DNA of 64,000 nucleotides from Burkholderia sp. Bp9142 (GCF_003853415.1 NZ_QTPP01000003.1:186001-250000), one strand, 5' to 3'. Positions 21,142-30,308 are shown, numbered from the stretch's first letter. Numbers and translations are program-made. Notes: a model not told the origin generated them from the sequence alone.

Positions 21142-21771
21142 TTATGCCTGCCGAGCGGTCAGCAGCCTGATCCCGAGACCGACGAACAGCAGCCCGCTGG
21201 CGCGCTTGGCCGCGCGGACGAACGGGCTGGCGCCGATGCCGTGATGAAGCCGGCGCACGCCGAACGAATAGACGCTGTGCACCACGACGACGGTGCATGC
21301 GATCGTCGCGTACATCACGACGAACTGCATCGCGAGCGGGCGATCGTGCGCGATGAACTGCGGCATGAACGCCGACACGAAGATCATCGTCTTCGGATTG
21401 CTGCCCGAGACGAACAGCGCTTCACGGAACAGCTTCCTGCGATCGGGCATGGCGGTCTCCGTTGCGCCGGTCGACGCAGCGGCCTTCCGGTCGCCGCGCA
21501 ACTGCCGGATGCCCAGAAAGATCAGATACGCGGCACCGATGATCTTCATCGCGATGAACAACGGCGGCATTGCCGCCAGCACCGCGCCGACGCCGAGTGC
21601 GACGAGCACGACCACCACGGCCTGCGCGACGAGGTTGCCCGCGATCGTCGCGGCGGTGCCGCGTGACCCGTATCGCACCGTGTTGCGGATGACGAGCAGC
21701 ACGTTGGGGCCCGGCGACAGCGTCGTGACGAGATAGGCTGCGGCAAACAGCATCCAGGTCTGAATGGACAT
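21142..21771 (-). CDS. LysE/RhtB-family amino-acid exporter
   Basis: A 209-residue inner-membrane protein with about six hydrophobic segments. The opening TLSPGPNVLLVIRNTVRYG and the SNPKTMIFVSAFMPQFI segment are RhtB/LysE signatures. Members export amino acids such as threonine, homoserine lactones or lysine; the substrate cannot be set from sequence. It is convergent with the kinase gene and stands alone. Confidence 0.9.
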   Translation of the reverse strand: MSIQTWMLFAAAYLVTTLSPGPNVLLVIRNTVRYGSRGTAATIAGNLVAQAVVVVLVALGVGAVLAAMPPLFIAMKIIGAAYLIFLGIRQLRGDRKAAASTGATETAMPDRRKLFREALFVSGSNPKTMIFVSAFMPQFIAHDRPLAMQFVVMYATIACTVVVVHSVYSFGVRRLHHGIGASPFVRAAKRASGLLFVGLGIRLLTARQA

Positions 21772-21859
21772 GCGGCGCTCCGGGAGACGGGTTCGGCGAT
21801 CGGGGTGAATCCGTGCATGATGCCACGACCATGCGAATCACCCCGACCGACGCACGACA

Positions 21860-22036
21860 TCAACGCGTGTCGCGCACGCAGTATGTGGCGATCGACAACG
21901 GCGCATCGATTGCCGACGGCCGCGTGATCCAGGCGACCCACGCCGCCCATAACCCGCAGACGATCAGCACGGCGACATTCAGCGGTGTCCGGTAGCGGAC
22001 GATCCGGTCAGCCAGCGGCAGGCGTTCCTTGCTCAT
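21860..22036 (-). CDS. Small single-pass membrane protein of the copper operon
   Basis: A 58-residue protein with one hydrophobic helix (LNVAVLIVCGLWAAWVAWI, about 19-37) after a basic N-terminus. GGAG lies about 8 bases upstream of the ATG. It starts 32 bases after the PCu(A)C chaperone stop on the same strand, so it is the last gene of the copper-handling operon. Function unknown. Confidence 0.65.
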   Translation of the reverse strand: MSKERLPLADRIVRYRTPLNVAVLIVCGLWAAWVAWITRPSAIDAPLSIATYCVRDTR

Positions 22037-22068
22037 GTTCGTCTCCATCGGTCGTTGCGTATGCGGCA

Positions 22069-22515
22069 TTACTGGCCGGTATAGGAAGGCGCCTTCGCGT
22101 CGCAGCTCACGGACACCGTCGAGCCGTCGGCGAAATGCAGCCGGAACGGCACCTTCGCGCCGGGCGCGACCGGCTTGCGCGGCTCCTCCAGCATCACGTG
22201 ATAGTGCTTCGGCCTGAATGTCACGGTGCCGTGCGCAGGCACGTCGACCGCGTCGACGTGCACCATCTTCGCGGTGCTGCCGGCCGTCTGCGTTTCGTGG
22301 ATCATCGCCATCCCGTACGCGGGCGTATCGATGCCCGTGAGGGTGACGGGCTTGTCGCCGTCGTTCTTCAGCGTGAAGTAGCCGGACGACGGCACCGTCG
22401 CCGGCATCGTGCGGATCCAGCACGCATCGGCCTGTACGGTCGATGCGGCGAACGTGGCGGGCGCTTGCAGTGCCAGCAGGGCAAACAGCAGGCTGGTCGG
22501 AATCGAGCGTTTCAT
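22069..22515 (-). CDS. Periplasmic copper chaperone PCu(A)C
   Basis: A 148-residue exported protein: signal peptide 1-23 (cut at FAA-S), then a PCu(A)C cupredoxin-like fold. The copper-binding pattern is H-x(n)-M..H-x-M: MIHETQT, then FRPKHYHVML, in the usual places. It delivers Cu(I) to the CuA site of cytochrome oxidase in related systems. Neighbours CopC and DUF2946 support a copper role. Confidence 0.9.
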   Translation of the reverse strand: MKRSIPTSLLFALLALQAPATFAASTVQADACWIRTMPATVPSSGYFTLKNDGDKPVTLTGIDTPAYGMAMIHETQTAGSTAKMVHVDAVDVPAHGTVTFRPKHYHVMLEEPRKPVAPGAKVPFRLHFADGSTVSVSCDAKAPSYTGQ

Positions 22516-22567
22516 CGGTTGTGTTCCTGATCGGGTATCGAAGATGGCCGCGCGAGCGTCGTCTGCA

Positions 22568-22933
22568 TTACTTCAGCGTGAACGAGTAGTGACCGTGCGT
22601 GCGATGCCCGTCGCTCGCCACTGCAACCCATGCGACCGTATACGTGCCGGGCGTCAGGTTCGCCAGCGCGACCTGCATCCGCTTCCGGTTGCCGGCGTCG
22701 ACAGCGGATTTCCCGTCGGCGACCGACTGGCCGTGGCTGTCCGTGACCGCAATCGAACTGAATGCGGGTTCGAGCGTTTCGCTGAAGTCGATCGTGACTG
22801 CGTGCGGCGCGCTCGACAGCGTGGCGTCGGCGGCCGGCTCGAGGGTTTTCGGATGTGCGTGTGCGTGAGCGGCCTGCGCGACGACGAAGCAGAGTGCGAC
22901 GAGTGCGCCGCGGACAAAGGAGGTGGTTTTCAT
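22568..22933 (-). CDS. copC: CopC-family periplasmic copper-binding protein
   Basis: A 121-residue protein with signal peptide (KTTSFVRGALVALCFVVAQA, cut before HAHAHPK). The mature N-terminus HAHAHP gives the N-terminal His copper ligand, and the C-terminal DGHRTHGHYSFTL is the second conserved His site of CopC/PcoC. It binds copper in the periplasm. The start at 22933 (MKTTSF) puts the signal peptide at the N-terminus; a longer open frame upstream lacks one. Middle gene of DUF2946-copC-PCu(A)C. Confidence 0.9.
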   Translation of the reverse strand: MKTTSFVRGALVALCFVVAQAAHAHAHPKTLEPAADATLSSAPHAVTIDFSETLEPAFSSIAVTDSHGQSVADGKSAVDAGNRKRMQVALANLTPGTYTVAWVAVASDGHRTHGHYSFTLK

Positions 22934-23133
22934 GGCTGGGTGATTCCGTTGGAGATGGCAGGGAAACGATGCGTTCCGCGTGTCGCCGCACGTTCGCGCA
23001 CGAGCGCATGCACGGCACGACGCCGCAAGCGATACGGTGAAACGTGATCGTCCTTCGAAACGTGACACGTCATGCACGCGCAGCGCGTGCGGACGGCGCG
23101 ATGCGCGACGGCATCACGCGCGGTGACGACGAA

Positions 23134-23511
23134 TCAGGACGCGAACGGCGGGGCGCGCGGTTGCGCGGCCGTGAGCGGCAGCGTGCGGCGCAGGCTTTCG
23201 AAGCGGGTTGCTTCGCGATGCAGGAGGAGTTGAACGTTGGCCGCGAACGTGAGTTCGGGCGCGGGCAGGGCTGGCGTATGGGCAAGCAGGCTGCAATAGC
23301 CGCAAGCCTGCAGATGGGCCTGCAGGCTCGTCGACGACGCATCGCCCGCGTGATCGCCGCCAGCCGGCCCGGCCGTGCAGTAACCGGCGAGCAGCGCGTC
23401 GACGCGGCCTTGCGTGGTCAGCGCCTGCGAGATCGTCGGCGCGAGCGCCGTCATCAGGATGGCGAGCATCCCGATCAGACTGACGATCTTCCGGAGACGA
23501 CGACTCAGCAT
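23134..23511 (-). CDS. DUF2946-family protein
   Basis: A 125-residue protein with an N-terminal hydrophobic segment (IVSLIGMLAILMTALAP). It contains the CGYCSLLAHTP motif typical of DUF2946 proteins, which sit upstream of copC and TonB receptor genes in many Proteobacteria. Probably membrane-anchored and metal-related. The start at 23511 (MLSRRLRK) puts the hydrophobic segment near the N-terminus. First gene of the copper operon. Confidence 0.8.
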   Translation of the reverse strand: MLSRRLRKIVSLIGMLAILMTALAPTISQALTTQGRVDALLAGYCTAGPAGGDHAGDASSTSLQAHLQACGYCSLLAHTPALPAPELTFAANVQLLLHREATRFESLRRTLPLTAAQPRAPPFAS

Positions 23512-23614
23512 GCGATGCGCGGCGGCGGGTGGACGGCGATGGTGCGGATTATGCCACGCGCCCGCAGCGCATCGCATGCGGGCACGCGGATACCGGGAAT
23601 GACGCGCGGCGCGC

Positions 23615-24109
23615 TTACGCGTGCTTCGCCAGATATTTCGTGATCAGCATCATCTGCGCGGCCCAGCCCTGATCGTTCATCTCGCGCGCCTTCGCACGGC
23701 GCGCCTCGATCAGTTGGTCGAAACCCGTTTCGGTGACCGTCAGCAGCGTGCCGCCGTCGGTTTCCGCGAGCATGAAGGTGACGAGCGTCATCGGCTCGGA
23801 CGCGTAATCGACGTTCGGATCGATCGCGAACGGGTGCCAGCGAAAGGAGAACAGTTGCTTCGGCTCGACGCGATCGACGACGATTTCGAACACGGCGCCC
23901 GCATACGGCTCCTGTGCCTTGGCGACGTCGTCGTCGACGCGCGTCGGCGTGATGCGGCCGAACAGCGGCCGGCCGGCCACGAACGGCCCGTCGAACGTCA
24001 CGCCGAACCAGGTGCCGAACTCCCCGGCATTGCTGACGGCTTCCCACACGCGCGCCAGCGGCGCGGCGAGCACGGCTTGTTTCTCGATGGGATCGATTGG
24101 CTGGGTCAT
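23615..24109 (-). CDS. SRPBCC/AHSA1-family protein
   Basis: A 164-residue START-like protein. KQAVLAAPLARVWEAVSNAGEFGTWFG is the classic N-terminal strand-helix pattern of activator of Hsp90 ATPase homologue 1-like proteins, and ETGFDQLI near the C-terminus fits the long helix. It binds a hydrophobic ligand in the family; ligand unknown. It lies between the copper operon and the ferredoxin gene on the same strand. Confidence 0.85.
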   Translation of the reverse strand: MTQPIDPIEKQAVLAAPLARVWEAVSNAGEFGTWFGVTFDGPFVAGRPLFGRITPTRVDDDVAKAQEPYAGAVFEIVVDRVEPKQLFSFRWHPFAIDPNVDYASEPMTLVTFMLAETDGGTLLTVTETGFDQLIEARRAKAREMNDQGWAAQMMLITKYLAKHA

Positions 24110-24165
24110 CACATTCTCCACGCAGGCATCATCGTTGCGGGACGGCGCGCGGCCGCGCGCCGCGA

Positions 24166-24468
24166 TCAGTCGATCATCTCCGCGTCGGGCACGTCGAGCA
24201 CGACATCGGAGGTCGCGACGGCCACGCACGGCAGCGTATAGCCGTCGGCCTTTTCGTCGCGGCTCAGTCCCGGCCATTCGATCGTATAGCGTACGCTTCC
24301 GCTGACGATCCTGCACAGGCAGCTGCGGCACGTGCCGTTGCGGCACGAGCGCGGCAGCCTGACGTGCGCGAACGCGGCGGCTTCGAGCAGCGTCAGCGAA
24401 TCGGGGGCGTCGAACGTCGCGCCGAGCGGCTCGATGCGCACGAGAGGCGGGTGGTCGGGATCGGTCAT
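24166..24468 (-). CDS. Plant-type [2Fe-2S] ferredoxin
   Basis: A 100-residue protein with the plant-type cluster pattern CX4CX2C (Cys 42, 47, 50) and a fourth Cys 81. It is a small electron carrier; its partner oxygenase or reductase is not adjacent. The frame continues upstream through a 12-bp tandem repeat that would add an Arg-Pro-Phe/Leu-rich leader; MTDPDHPP is the natural domain start, although no ribosome site is obvious. Confidence 0.85.
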   Translation of the reverse strand: MTDPDHPPLVRIEPLGATFDAPDSLTLLEAAAFAHVRLPRSCRNGTCRSCLCRIVSGSVRYTIEWPGLSRDEKADGYTLPCVAVATSDVVLDVPDAEMID

Positions 24469-24478
24469 GGGTCGAAGC

Positions 24479-24526
24479 GGGCGGCGAAACGGGCGGCGAA
24501 GTGGGCGGCGAAACGGGCGGCGAAGC
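24479..24526. repeat. 12-bp tandem repeat, four copies
   Basis: Four consecutive copies of GGGCGGCGAARY (24479-24490, 24491-24502, 24503-24514, 24515-24526), alternating in the last two bases, directly upstream of the ferredoxin start. Translated in the ferredoxin frame it encodes RPFR/RPLR repeats. Confidence 0.85.
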
Positions 24527-24580
24527 GGCGGCAAGGCGAGCGCCAAGCATACCCGAAGCCGCATGCGGCCGGCCCGGACG

Positions 24581-26473
24581 TCAGTGTCGCCGCAGGTAGC
24601 GGTACACGGTATTGCGCGCGAGTCCGAGCTCACGCGCGGCGGCCGATACGTTGCCGCCGTGCCGCGCGAGCACCGCGTCGATCACCGCGGCCTGGTGGCT
24701 CTGCAGCGTCGTCGCTTCGCGCGTGTCGGCCGCTGCGGCGGCTTGCGCCGCGGGCGCGTGGTCGCAGTCGAGCCAGAAATCGTCGGGCAGGTGCGCGAGC
24801 GTGATTTCGGGTTCGTCCTCGGCGAGCATGCCGGCCGTACGCAGCACGTTGGTCATTTGCCGCAGGTTGCCGGGCCAGCGGTGCCGCATGAACGCGTCGA
24901 GCACGTCGGCCGCGAGGCGGCTCGGCATCGGTTCGCTGCGCGCGAGCCGCGCGAGGATCCGCTCGACCAGCGCGGGCAGGTCGGTGCGCGCGGAGAGCGC
25001 CGGCAGCGTGACCGCGAGTCCGTTGATCCGGTAGAACAGGTCTTCGCGGAACGTGCCTTCCGCGATCATCGCGCGCAGGTCGCGGTGGGTCGCGCAGACC
25101 ACGCGCACGTCGACCGGCACCGCGCGTGCGCCGCCGAGCGGCATCACCGCGCGCTCCTGCAGCACGCGCATCAGCCTGACCTGCTGCGCGAGCGGCATGT
25201 CGCCGATTTCGTCGAGAAACAGCGTGCCGCCGTCGGCCTGCGCGATCTTGCCGGGGCTGCCGCGCTTGCGGGCGCCAGTGAAGGCGCCGTCCTCATAGCC
25301 GAACAGTTCGGCCTCGATCAGCGAATCCGGCAGTGCCGCGCAGTTGACCGCGACGAACGGGCCGTCCGCGCGTGGCGAAGCCTGGTGCAGCGCACGCGCG
25401 AGCCATTCCTTGCCGGTGCCCGTCTGGCCGAGGATCAGCAACGGCAGGTCGCGTCCGCGGATCTTCGCGACGCGTTCGAGCACGGCGGCCATTCGCGCAT
25501 CGCCGGTGTCGAGTGTCGCGAACGTGATTGCGTCGGGGTCCGGCGCCCGCACGCGCACGGCGGGCGCGGGCGGCGTGACGGCGACGGTCGTCTTGTGTGC
25601 TTCCGCGAATTCGCAGCGCGCGAGCACGCGCACGCCGGTCGACAGCGTGAGGCGGAACGGTGCGCCGGGCGCGCGGGCCGCCTGCTGGGCGAGCTGGCCG
25701 AAGTGCATCCCGAACAGCGCATCGCAGCCTTGATGCTGCAATGCATCGAACGTTGCGCCGAGCTGGAATTGCGCGCTGCGGTTCGCGGCGATCAGCCCGC
25801 CGTCGGGGCCGAACGCGACGAGTCCGGCGAACAGCGAGTCGACGCAATCCTCGTGAGCGTGGAAGCGCAGCCGCAGCGCTTCCGCGCACTGGTTCGCGAA
25901 CAGGTGGTTTTCGATCAGCTGCGCGGACATCCGCACGAGCGCGAGCGTATGGGGGCTGAAGCCGCGCGGATCGCCGCTCACGTCGAGCGTGCCGAGCGTG
26001 CGGCCGAACGGGTCGATGATCGGCGCGCACGAGCAGGTGAGGATATGGTTCGCGCGCAGGAAGTGTTCGGGCCCATGCACGGCGACTGCCTGGCCCGAGG
26101 CGAGCGCGGTGCCGATCGCGTTGGTGCCGCGTGCGCCTTCGGCCCACGACACGCCGGTGCACAGTGCGACGCGGTTGGCTTTCTCGATGAAGTCCGCGTC
26201 GCCGATGCTGTGCAGGATCACGCCGTCGGCGTCGGTGAGCAGCACGAGGCTTTGCGTGTCGGCGATCTGCGAGTGGAGGTTCTCCATCACGGGGCGCGCG
26301 TGCGCGAACAATGCGTGGTTCGTGTCGAGCAGTTCGCGCAGCGCGAGTCGCGACAGCGGCGAGAAATCGGGGCGCTCGTTTGCGCGCAGGCCGACCGCGG
26401 TTGAACGGGCATGCGCCTGCGCGAGCAGGTCGTTGCGGCCCGCGGTGGCGGGCAGCACGAAAGATTGAGGCAT
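24581..26473 (-). CDS. Sigma-54-dependent activator, AcoR-like
   Basis: A 630-residue enhancer-binding protein. The N-terminal half has a GAF-type sensor region (LVLLTDADGVILHSIGD, GTNAIGTALASGQAV, CSCAPI), the arrangement of AcoR-like regulators. The AAA+ domain has Walker A GQTGTGKE, the sigma-54 contact loop GAFTGA and Walker B-type GGTLFLDEIGD. The C-terminus is a Fis helix-turn-helix. AGGAG precedes the ATG. AcoR-like proteins usually control adjacent aldehyde, alcohol or acetoin catabolism genes, but none is adjacent here, so targets are unknown. Its leader carries five hairpin repeats. Confidence 0.9.
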   Translation of the reverse strand: MPQSFVLPATAGRNDLLAQAHARSTAVGLRANERPDFSPLSRLALRELLDTNHALFAHARPVMENLHSQIADTQSLVLLTDADGVILHSIGDADFIEKANRVALCTGVSWAEGARGTNAIGTALASGQAVAVHGPEHFLRANHILTCSCAPIIDPFGRTLGTLDVSGDPRGFSPHTLALVRMSAQLIENHLFANQCAEALRLRFHAHEDCVDSLFAGLVAFGPDGGLIAANRSAQFQLGATFDALQHQGCDALFGMHFGQLAQQAARAPGAPFRLTLSTGVRVLARCEFAEAHKTTVAVTPPAPAVRVRAPDPDAITFATLDTGDARMAAVLERVAKIRGRDLPLLILGQTGTGKEWLARALHQASPRADGPFVAVNCAALPDSLIEAELFGYEDGAFTGARKRGSPGKIAQADGGTLFLDEIGDMPLAQQVRLMRVLQERAVMPLGGARAVPVDVRVVCATHRDLRAMIAEGTFREDLFYRINGLAVTLPALSARTDLPALVERILARLARSEPMPSRLAADVLDAFMRHRWPGNLRQMTNVLRTAGMLAEDEPEITLAHLPDDFWLDCDHAPAAQAAAAADTREATTLQSHQAAVIDAVLARHGGNVSAAARELGLARNTVYRYLRRH

Positions 26474-26493
26474 GTCTTGTCTCCTGTCGGCCT

Positions 26494-26735
26494 CAGTTAG
26501 CGCTTTAGCGCTTACTGAGGCCCCATGCTTCGCGGTCGGTCCAGTTAGCGCTTTAGCGCTTACTGAGGCCCCATGCTTCGCGGTCGGTCCAGTTAGCGCT
26601 TCAGCGCTTACTGGGGCCCCATGCTTCGCGGTCGGTCCAGTTAGCGCTTTAGCGCTTACTGAGGCCCCATGCTTCGCGGTCGGCCCCAGTTAGCGCTTCA
26701 GCGCCAACTGGAACGCCATGCTTCGCGGTCGCTCC
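26494..26735. repeat. Tandem array of 48-bp hairpin repeats
   Basis: Four copies of a 48-bp unit begin at 26494, 26542, 26590 and 26638, and a diverged fifth begins at 26687. Each unit opens with a hairpin (CAGTTAGCGC, loop TTTA or TTCA, GCGCTTACTG) followed by GCCCCATGCTTCGCGGTCGG. Hairpin arms vary together in places. The array starts 20 bases upstream of the sigma-54 activator start codon, so it would lie in that mRNA's leader. The array also has an open frame, a repeat artefact. Confidence 0.9.
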
Positions 26736-26947
26736 ACCTTGACGCCTTGCACCGCACCATCCGCCGCCCGGGCCGCCGCGATCGATATCGCCTCATCATA
26801 CAAGCGCGGCGCGCGTTGCGCGACCGCGTACAAAAACCGCTTGCTTTTAAGCACCCGCCTGCAATGATGGAAATGGAACACGCACGCGCCGTGTTCCGCA
26901 TCGCAACATGCATGCGACGTGACATGCATCCGTTCGGGAGACGCATC

Positions 26948-27139
26948 ATGGTTCGGACGGAACTGAGAGTCGTGCTGGCGGCCATCGCCACCTTCATCAT
27001 GCTGGGCGGCATCGCCGTGGCGATCCACGGTCTGCTGTTCGACCTGATCGACGCGGTGCAATACGGTGCGGCCGCGATCGCGGTGGGCGCCACGACCGCC
27101 GCGATCTCGCTGAACATCTGGCCCACCGATCCTCATTGA
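26948..27139 (+). CDS. Small membrane protein
   Basis: A 63-residue protein with two hydrophobic segments (VVLAAIATFIMLGGIAVAI and YGAAAIAVGATTAAISLNIW). GGGAGA lies about 7 bases before ATG 26948. Function unknown; coding bias is that of the host. Confidence 0.65.
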   Translation: MVRTELRVVLAAIATFIMLGGIAVAIHGLLFDLIDAVQYGAAAIAVGATTAAISLNIWPTDPH

Positions 27140-27378
27140 TGCCCATTCGGCAAACGGTGCCGGATGTCGTGCTGGTCTGAGGAAATGCGCGTCGGAACGA
27201 CGCACATCGCAAATTTTGCCTCCTGCGCGAAACCGTCTAAAGTGGAATGCAACCGGCATGCATTGTCCGCGCCATACCCCGTGGTCGTGCCTCTGCCGGC
27301 GAGCCCGCGTACATATTCGTCCGGCCGGTAGCGGACGACGAACGCGGTCATGTGTTTTCTACCGGACAGGCGGCTCCC

Positions 27379-27666
27379 ATGCAGATCCATTTCACGAATG
27401 AGAAGCCCGAATATTCGGGGCGCGACCTGATGCTTGGATTCACGGCGCTGGTCAATGGCGAGCGCGTCCAATGTCAGATCACCGCCGAGGCGCTGGAGGA
27501 CCATTTCGGTGCGGCATCGCCGCGCTTCGAGGACATGGTCGGTGCGTACGATCAGCACCGCGAGCGCATCGAGGCGGCCGCGCGGCGGCTGTTGTCCGAG
27601 ACGCGCGCGCAGTGCGTGACGCTGCGCAGCGGCTACGTGCGCTTCTACGAGGCGAACTGGCGCTGA
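27379..27666 (+). CDS. DUF1488-family protein
   Basis: A 95-residue protein opening MQIHFTNEKPEYSGRDLMLGF, the DUF1488 N-terminal pattern, and ending with YVRFYEANWR. Small soluble protein of unknown function. The frame is open upstream but the family begins at this Met. Confidence 0.75.
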   Translation: MQIHFTNEKPEYSGRDLMLGFTALVNGERVQCQITAEALEDHFGAASPRFEDMVGAYDQHRERIEAAARRLLSETRAQCVTLRSGYVRFYEANWR

Positions 27667-27691
27667 GCCGGACGACCGGGCGGCGACGGAG

Positions 27692-27714
27692 CGGGCGCCG
27701 CATACCGGCGCCCG
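27692..27714 (+). terminator. Hairpin after the DUF1488 gene
   Basis: A 9-bp all-GC perfect stem (27692-27700/27706-27714) with a 5-base loop, about 25 bases after the stop. No U-tract. Confidence 0.5.
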
Positions 27715-27908
27715 TGTCGTATCGGTGTGCCTGACGCATCGGGCGGCGGGTACGCGCGTCACGTCCCGGACGTTCGTGCGTGTTCGTATCCGGCTGTCCC
27801 CGATCTCGCCGACCATCGCCCCAATCCCGCAAGACGATCGATCGCTTCGGATCACGTATCGTTTCCGTTGTGCACGATCGCCGCATGGCGTGTGCCGCAC
27901 CCGGAATC

Positions 27909-27936
27909 AACAACGCCACCCGAAGGTGGCGTTGTT
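27909..27936. terminator. Bidirectional terminator
   Basis: A 12-bp perfect stem (27909-27920/27925-27936) with a CGAA loop. T-rich on both exits, it can serve the convergent small genes on the left and the purine permease on the right. Confidence 0.8.
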
Positions 27937-27965
27937 TCATCGCGCGTCGCACCGAGGCGCGCGCA

Positions 27966-29267
27966 TCACTCGCTGCCGAGATAGAAGAAGCGGAACAGGA
28001 ACACGGCCGCGATGATCCACACGATCGGCTTGACCGAGCGGGCCTGGCCCGTCAGCAGCTTCAGGCCGCCGTACGCGATGAAGCCGAACGCGACGCCGTT
28101 CGCGATCGAGTACGTGAACGGCATCAGCAGCGCGGTCAGCGCGGCCGGCACGGCTTCGGTCGCGTCGTCCCACGGCACGTCGACCATCTCGCGCAGCATC
28201 AGGCACGACACGTACAGCAGCGCCGGTGCCGTTGCGTAGCCTGGTACGACGCCGGCGAGCGGCGCGATGAACAGGCACGCGAGGAACAGCACCGCGACGG
28301 TGATCGCCGTCACGCCCGTGCGGCCGCCGGCCTGCACGCCCGACGCGCTTTCGATATACGCGGTGGTCGACGACGTGCCGAGCACCGAGCCCGCGACGAT
28401 CGCGGTGCTGTCGGCGAGCAGCGCCTTGTTCAGGCGGTGCATCTTGCCTTCGACGAGCAGGCCCGCGCGGTTCGCGACGCCCATCAGCGTGCCGGTCGCA
28501 TCGAACAGCTCGACGAGGAAGAACACGAGGATCACGTTGATGATGCCGGTCGACAGCGCGGCGCCGATGTCGAGCTTGAACAGCGTCGCATCGATCGACG
28601 GCGGCGCGGAGAACACGCCGTGGAACTGGTTGTCGCCGAAGAAGAACGACAGGATCGTGACGCCGATGATGCCGATCAGGATCGCACCGCGCACGCGCAG
28701 GTGGTCGAGCGTGACGATCGTGAAGAAACCGATGATCGCGAGGATCGTGTCGTGCTTGTGCAGGTCGCCGAGCGTGACGAGCGTGGCCGGGCTGCCGACG
28801 ATCACGCCCGACGTCTTCAGCGAGATGATGCCGAGGAACAGGCCGATGCCGGCGGTGATCGAGATGCGCAGCGATTTCGGAATGCCGTTGACGATCGCTT
28901 CGCGCACGCGGAACAGCGTGACGAGCAGGAACAGGCAGCCGGAGATGAACACCGCGCCGAGCGCGGCCTGCCACGTGAAACCCATCCCCTTGACGACCGT
29001 GTAAGCGAAATATGCGTTCAGGCCCATGCCGGGCGCGCAGGCGATCGGGTAGTTCGCGTACAGCCCCATGATGATCGACGCCAGCGCCGCGACGAGGCAG
29101 GTCGCGACGAACACGGATTCCTTCGGCATGCCGGCGTCGCCGAGGATCGCGGGGTTGACGAAGATGATGTAGGCCATCGTCAGGAACGTGGTGACACCCG
29201 CGAGTATTTCGGTGCGGAAGTCGGTGCCGGCTTCAGCGAAGCCGAAATACCGCTTGATGGATTCCAT
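27966..29267 (-). CDS. NCS2-family purine permease (AzgA-like)
   Basis: A 433-residue inner-membrane protein with 12-14 hydrophobic segments. FGFAEAGTDFRTEILAGVTTFLTMAYIIFVNP, ACAPGMGLNAYFAY and GTSSTTAYIESASGV are signatures of the AzgA group of hypoxanthine/guanine/adenine proton symporters. It stands alone with a strong terminator downstream. Substrate assigned only to purine bases. Confidence 0.9.
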   Translation of the reverse strand: MESIKRYFGFAEAGTDFRTEILAGVTTFLTMAYIIFVNPAILGDAGMPKESVFVATCLVAALASIIMGLYANYPIACAPGMGLNAYFAYTVVKGMGFTWQAALGAVFISGCLFLLVTLFRVREAIVNGIPKSLRISITAGIGLFLGIISLKTSGVIVGSPATLVTLGDLHKHDTILAIIGFFTIVTLDHLRVRGAILIGIIGVTILSFFFGDNQFHGVFSAPPSIDATLFKLDIGAALSTGIINVILVFFLVELFDATGTLMGVANRAGLLVEGKMHRLNKALLADSTAIVAGSVLGTSSTTAYIESASGVQAGGRTGVTAITVAVLFLACLFIAPLAGVVPGYATAPALLYVSCLMLREMVDVPWDDATEAVPAALTALLMPFTYSIANGVAFGFIAYGGLKLLTGQARSVKPIVWIIAAVFLFRFFYLGSE

Positions 29268-30029
29268 ATAGGCGTTTCTCCGGTCGGGTTGTCGTGTTGC
29301 TTGTTGTTTGTGCCGAATTGTTGTAAAGGCAGCACGCGGCCGGGCTACTGTAACCAGCCACTATTGCCACGCTATCGGCGGATTGTAATAGCGCGGATAG
29401 CTCGGACGATATAGTTGCGGGGCACGATCGGCCGCGTTCGCGCGAACGGTCGGACAGGCCGGCCGCGCGAGGAAGGCGCGCATTTTACCGGTTCGCGCGA
29501 AGCGGGCGGGCGGAAACGATGGAAACGATTCGATGGCGGGCGGGCCGTGCCGGCCGATGCGGGCGCAACGGCGTGCCGGACGCGCAGCGCGCGGCCGCAA
29601 CACGATGACATGCGACTGCAATGGCCTGCCCGCAAGCTGGACGAATGCAGGGCGGTCGCGGCGCGTGCGCGAACGCGCGCATGACCGGCGCGGGTGCGCG
29701 ACGGCGTGCAGCGGCCATTCGTCAGTCCAGGCGGTTGCAGATATCGGGCTATCCTGCGCCGAAGCCGTCCCGTCCGCAACTGTCATTTCGCGATGCGGGC
29801 CCGACTGTGGTTTCTGTGTAAAAGATTGCAAGACGTCATCGCGTTAACCGGCAACTCTTTCTAGGATGGATACACCGCGCACACACGCCGGCCGGTAGTT
29901 GCCGACGCGGGGGAGTCGCAGTCCGTGCAGGCCAGGCGGTGAAGTGCGGTGACGGTCGTTGCGCGTTCGGGCAGGCGCGACCGGTTGCGATTGCCCGACG
30001 CGGGTTCGTCCGTAATCACGGAGGTCAGC
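29268..30029. other. Long intergenic region between divergent genes
   Basis: About 760 bases upstream of both the purine permease (minus) and a small hypothetical gene (plus). It should contain both promoters. Short G/C-rich frames cross it without recognised homology, and no riboswitch class is recognised. Confidence 0.4.
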
Positions 30030-30308
30030 ATGTTGAACTGGATCAGCCGTTGGGCGATGCGGCACGCCCCCACGCCGGAAAAAACCGCTGCGTCGATGCT
30101 CGTGACGGCGCGCATGGAACTGTTCACAGCCGAACAGCGCGTCATCGATGCGAAATTACAAGCGGATTACTGGCGCACACGGGTGTCATTTCTCGAGGAG
30201 GTGCAGAAGCAGGGCATCGACCCGTGGGTGACCTCGCAGGCGACGCAACGCCCCGACCTTGATTCCACTCCCCGCAGCACGGGCCCGCGTCTCGCCGCCA
30301 GCACCTGA
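30030..30308 (+). CDS. Hypothetical protein with helical core
   Basis: A 92-residue protein. GGAGG (30020-30024) lies 5 bases before the ATG. Residues about 20-60 (TARMELFTAEQRVIDAKLQADYWR) suggest an amphipathic or coiled-coil helix; the C-terminus is Pro/Ser/Thr-rich. No family recognised. Confidence 0.6.
   Translation: MLNWISRWAMRHAPTPEKTAASMLVTARMELFTAEQRVIDAKLQADYWRTRVSFLEEVQKQGIDPWVTSQATQRPDLDSTPRSTGPRLAAST

Noticed and set aside
26472..26693. Plus-strand ORF encoding a 16-residue tandem repeat
   Set aside because: It is just the 48-bp DNA repeat read in an open frame; no ribosome site and it lies in the opposite sense to the downstream activator leader.
26494..26735. CRISPR array
   Set aside because: Units are contiguous and nearly identical across all 48 bp with no unique spacers, and no cas genes are nearby.
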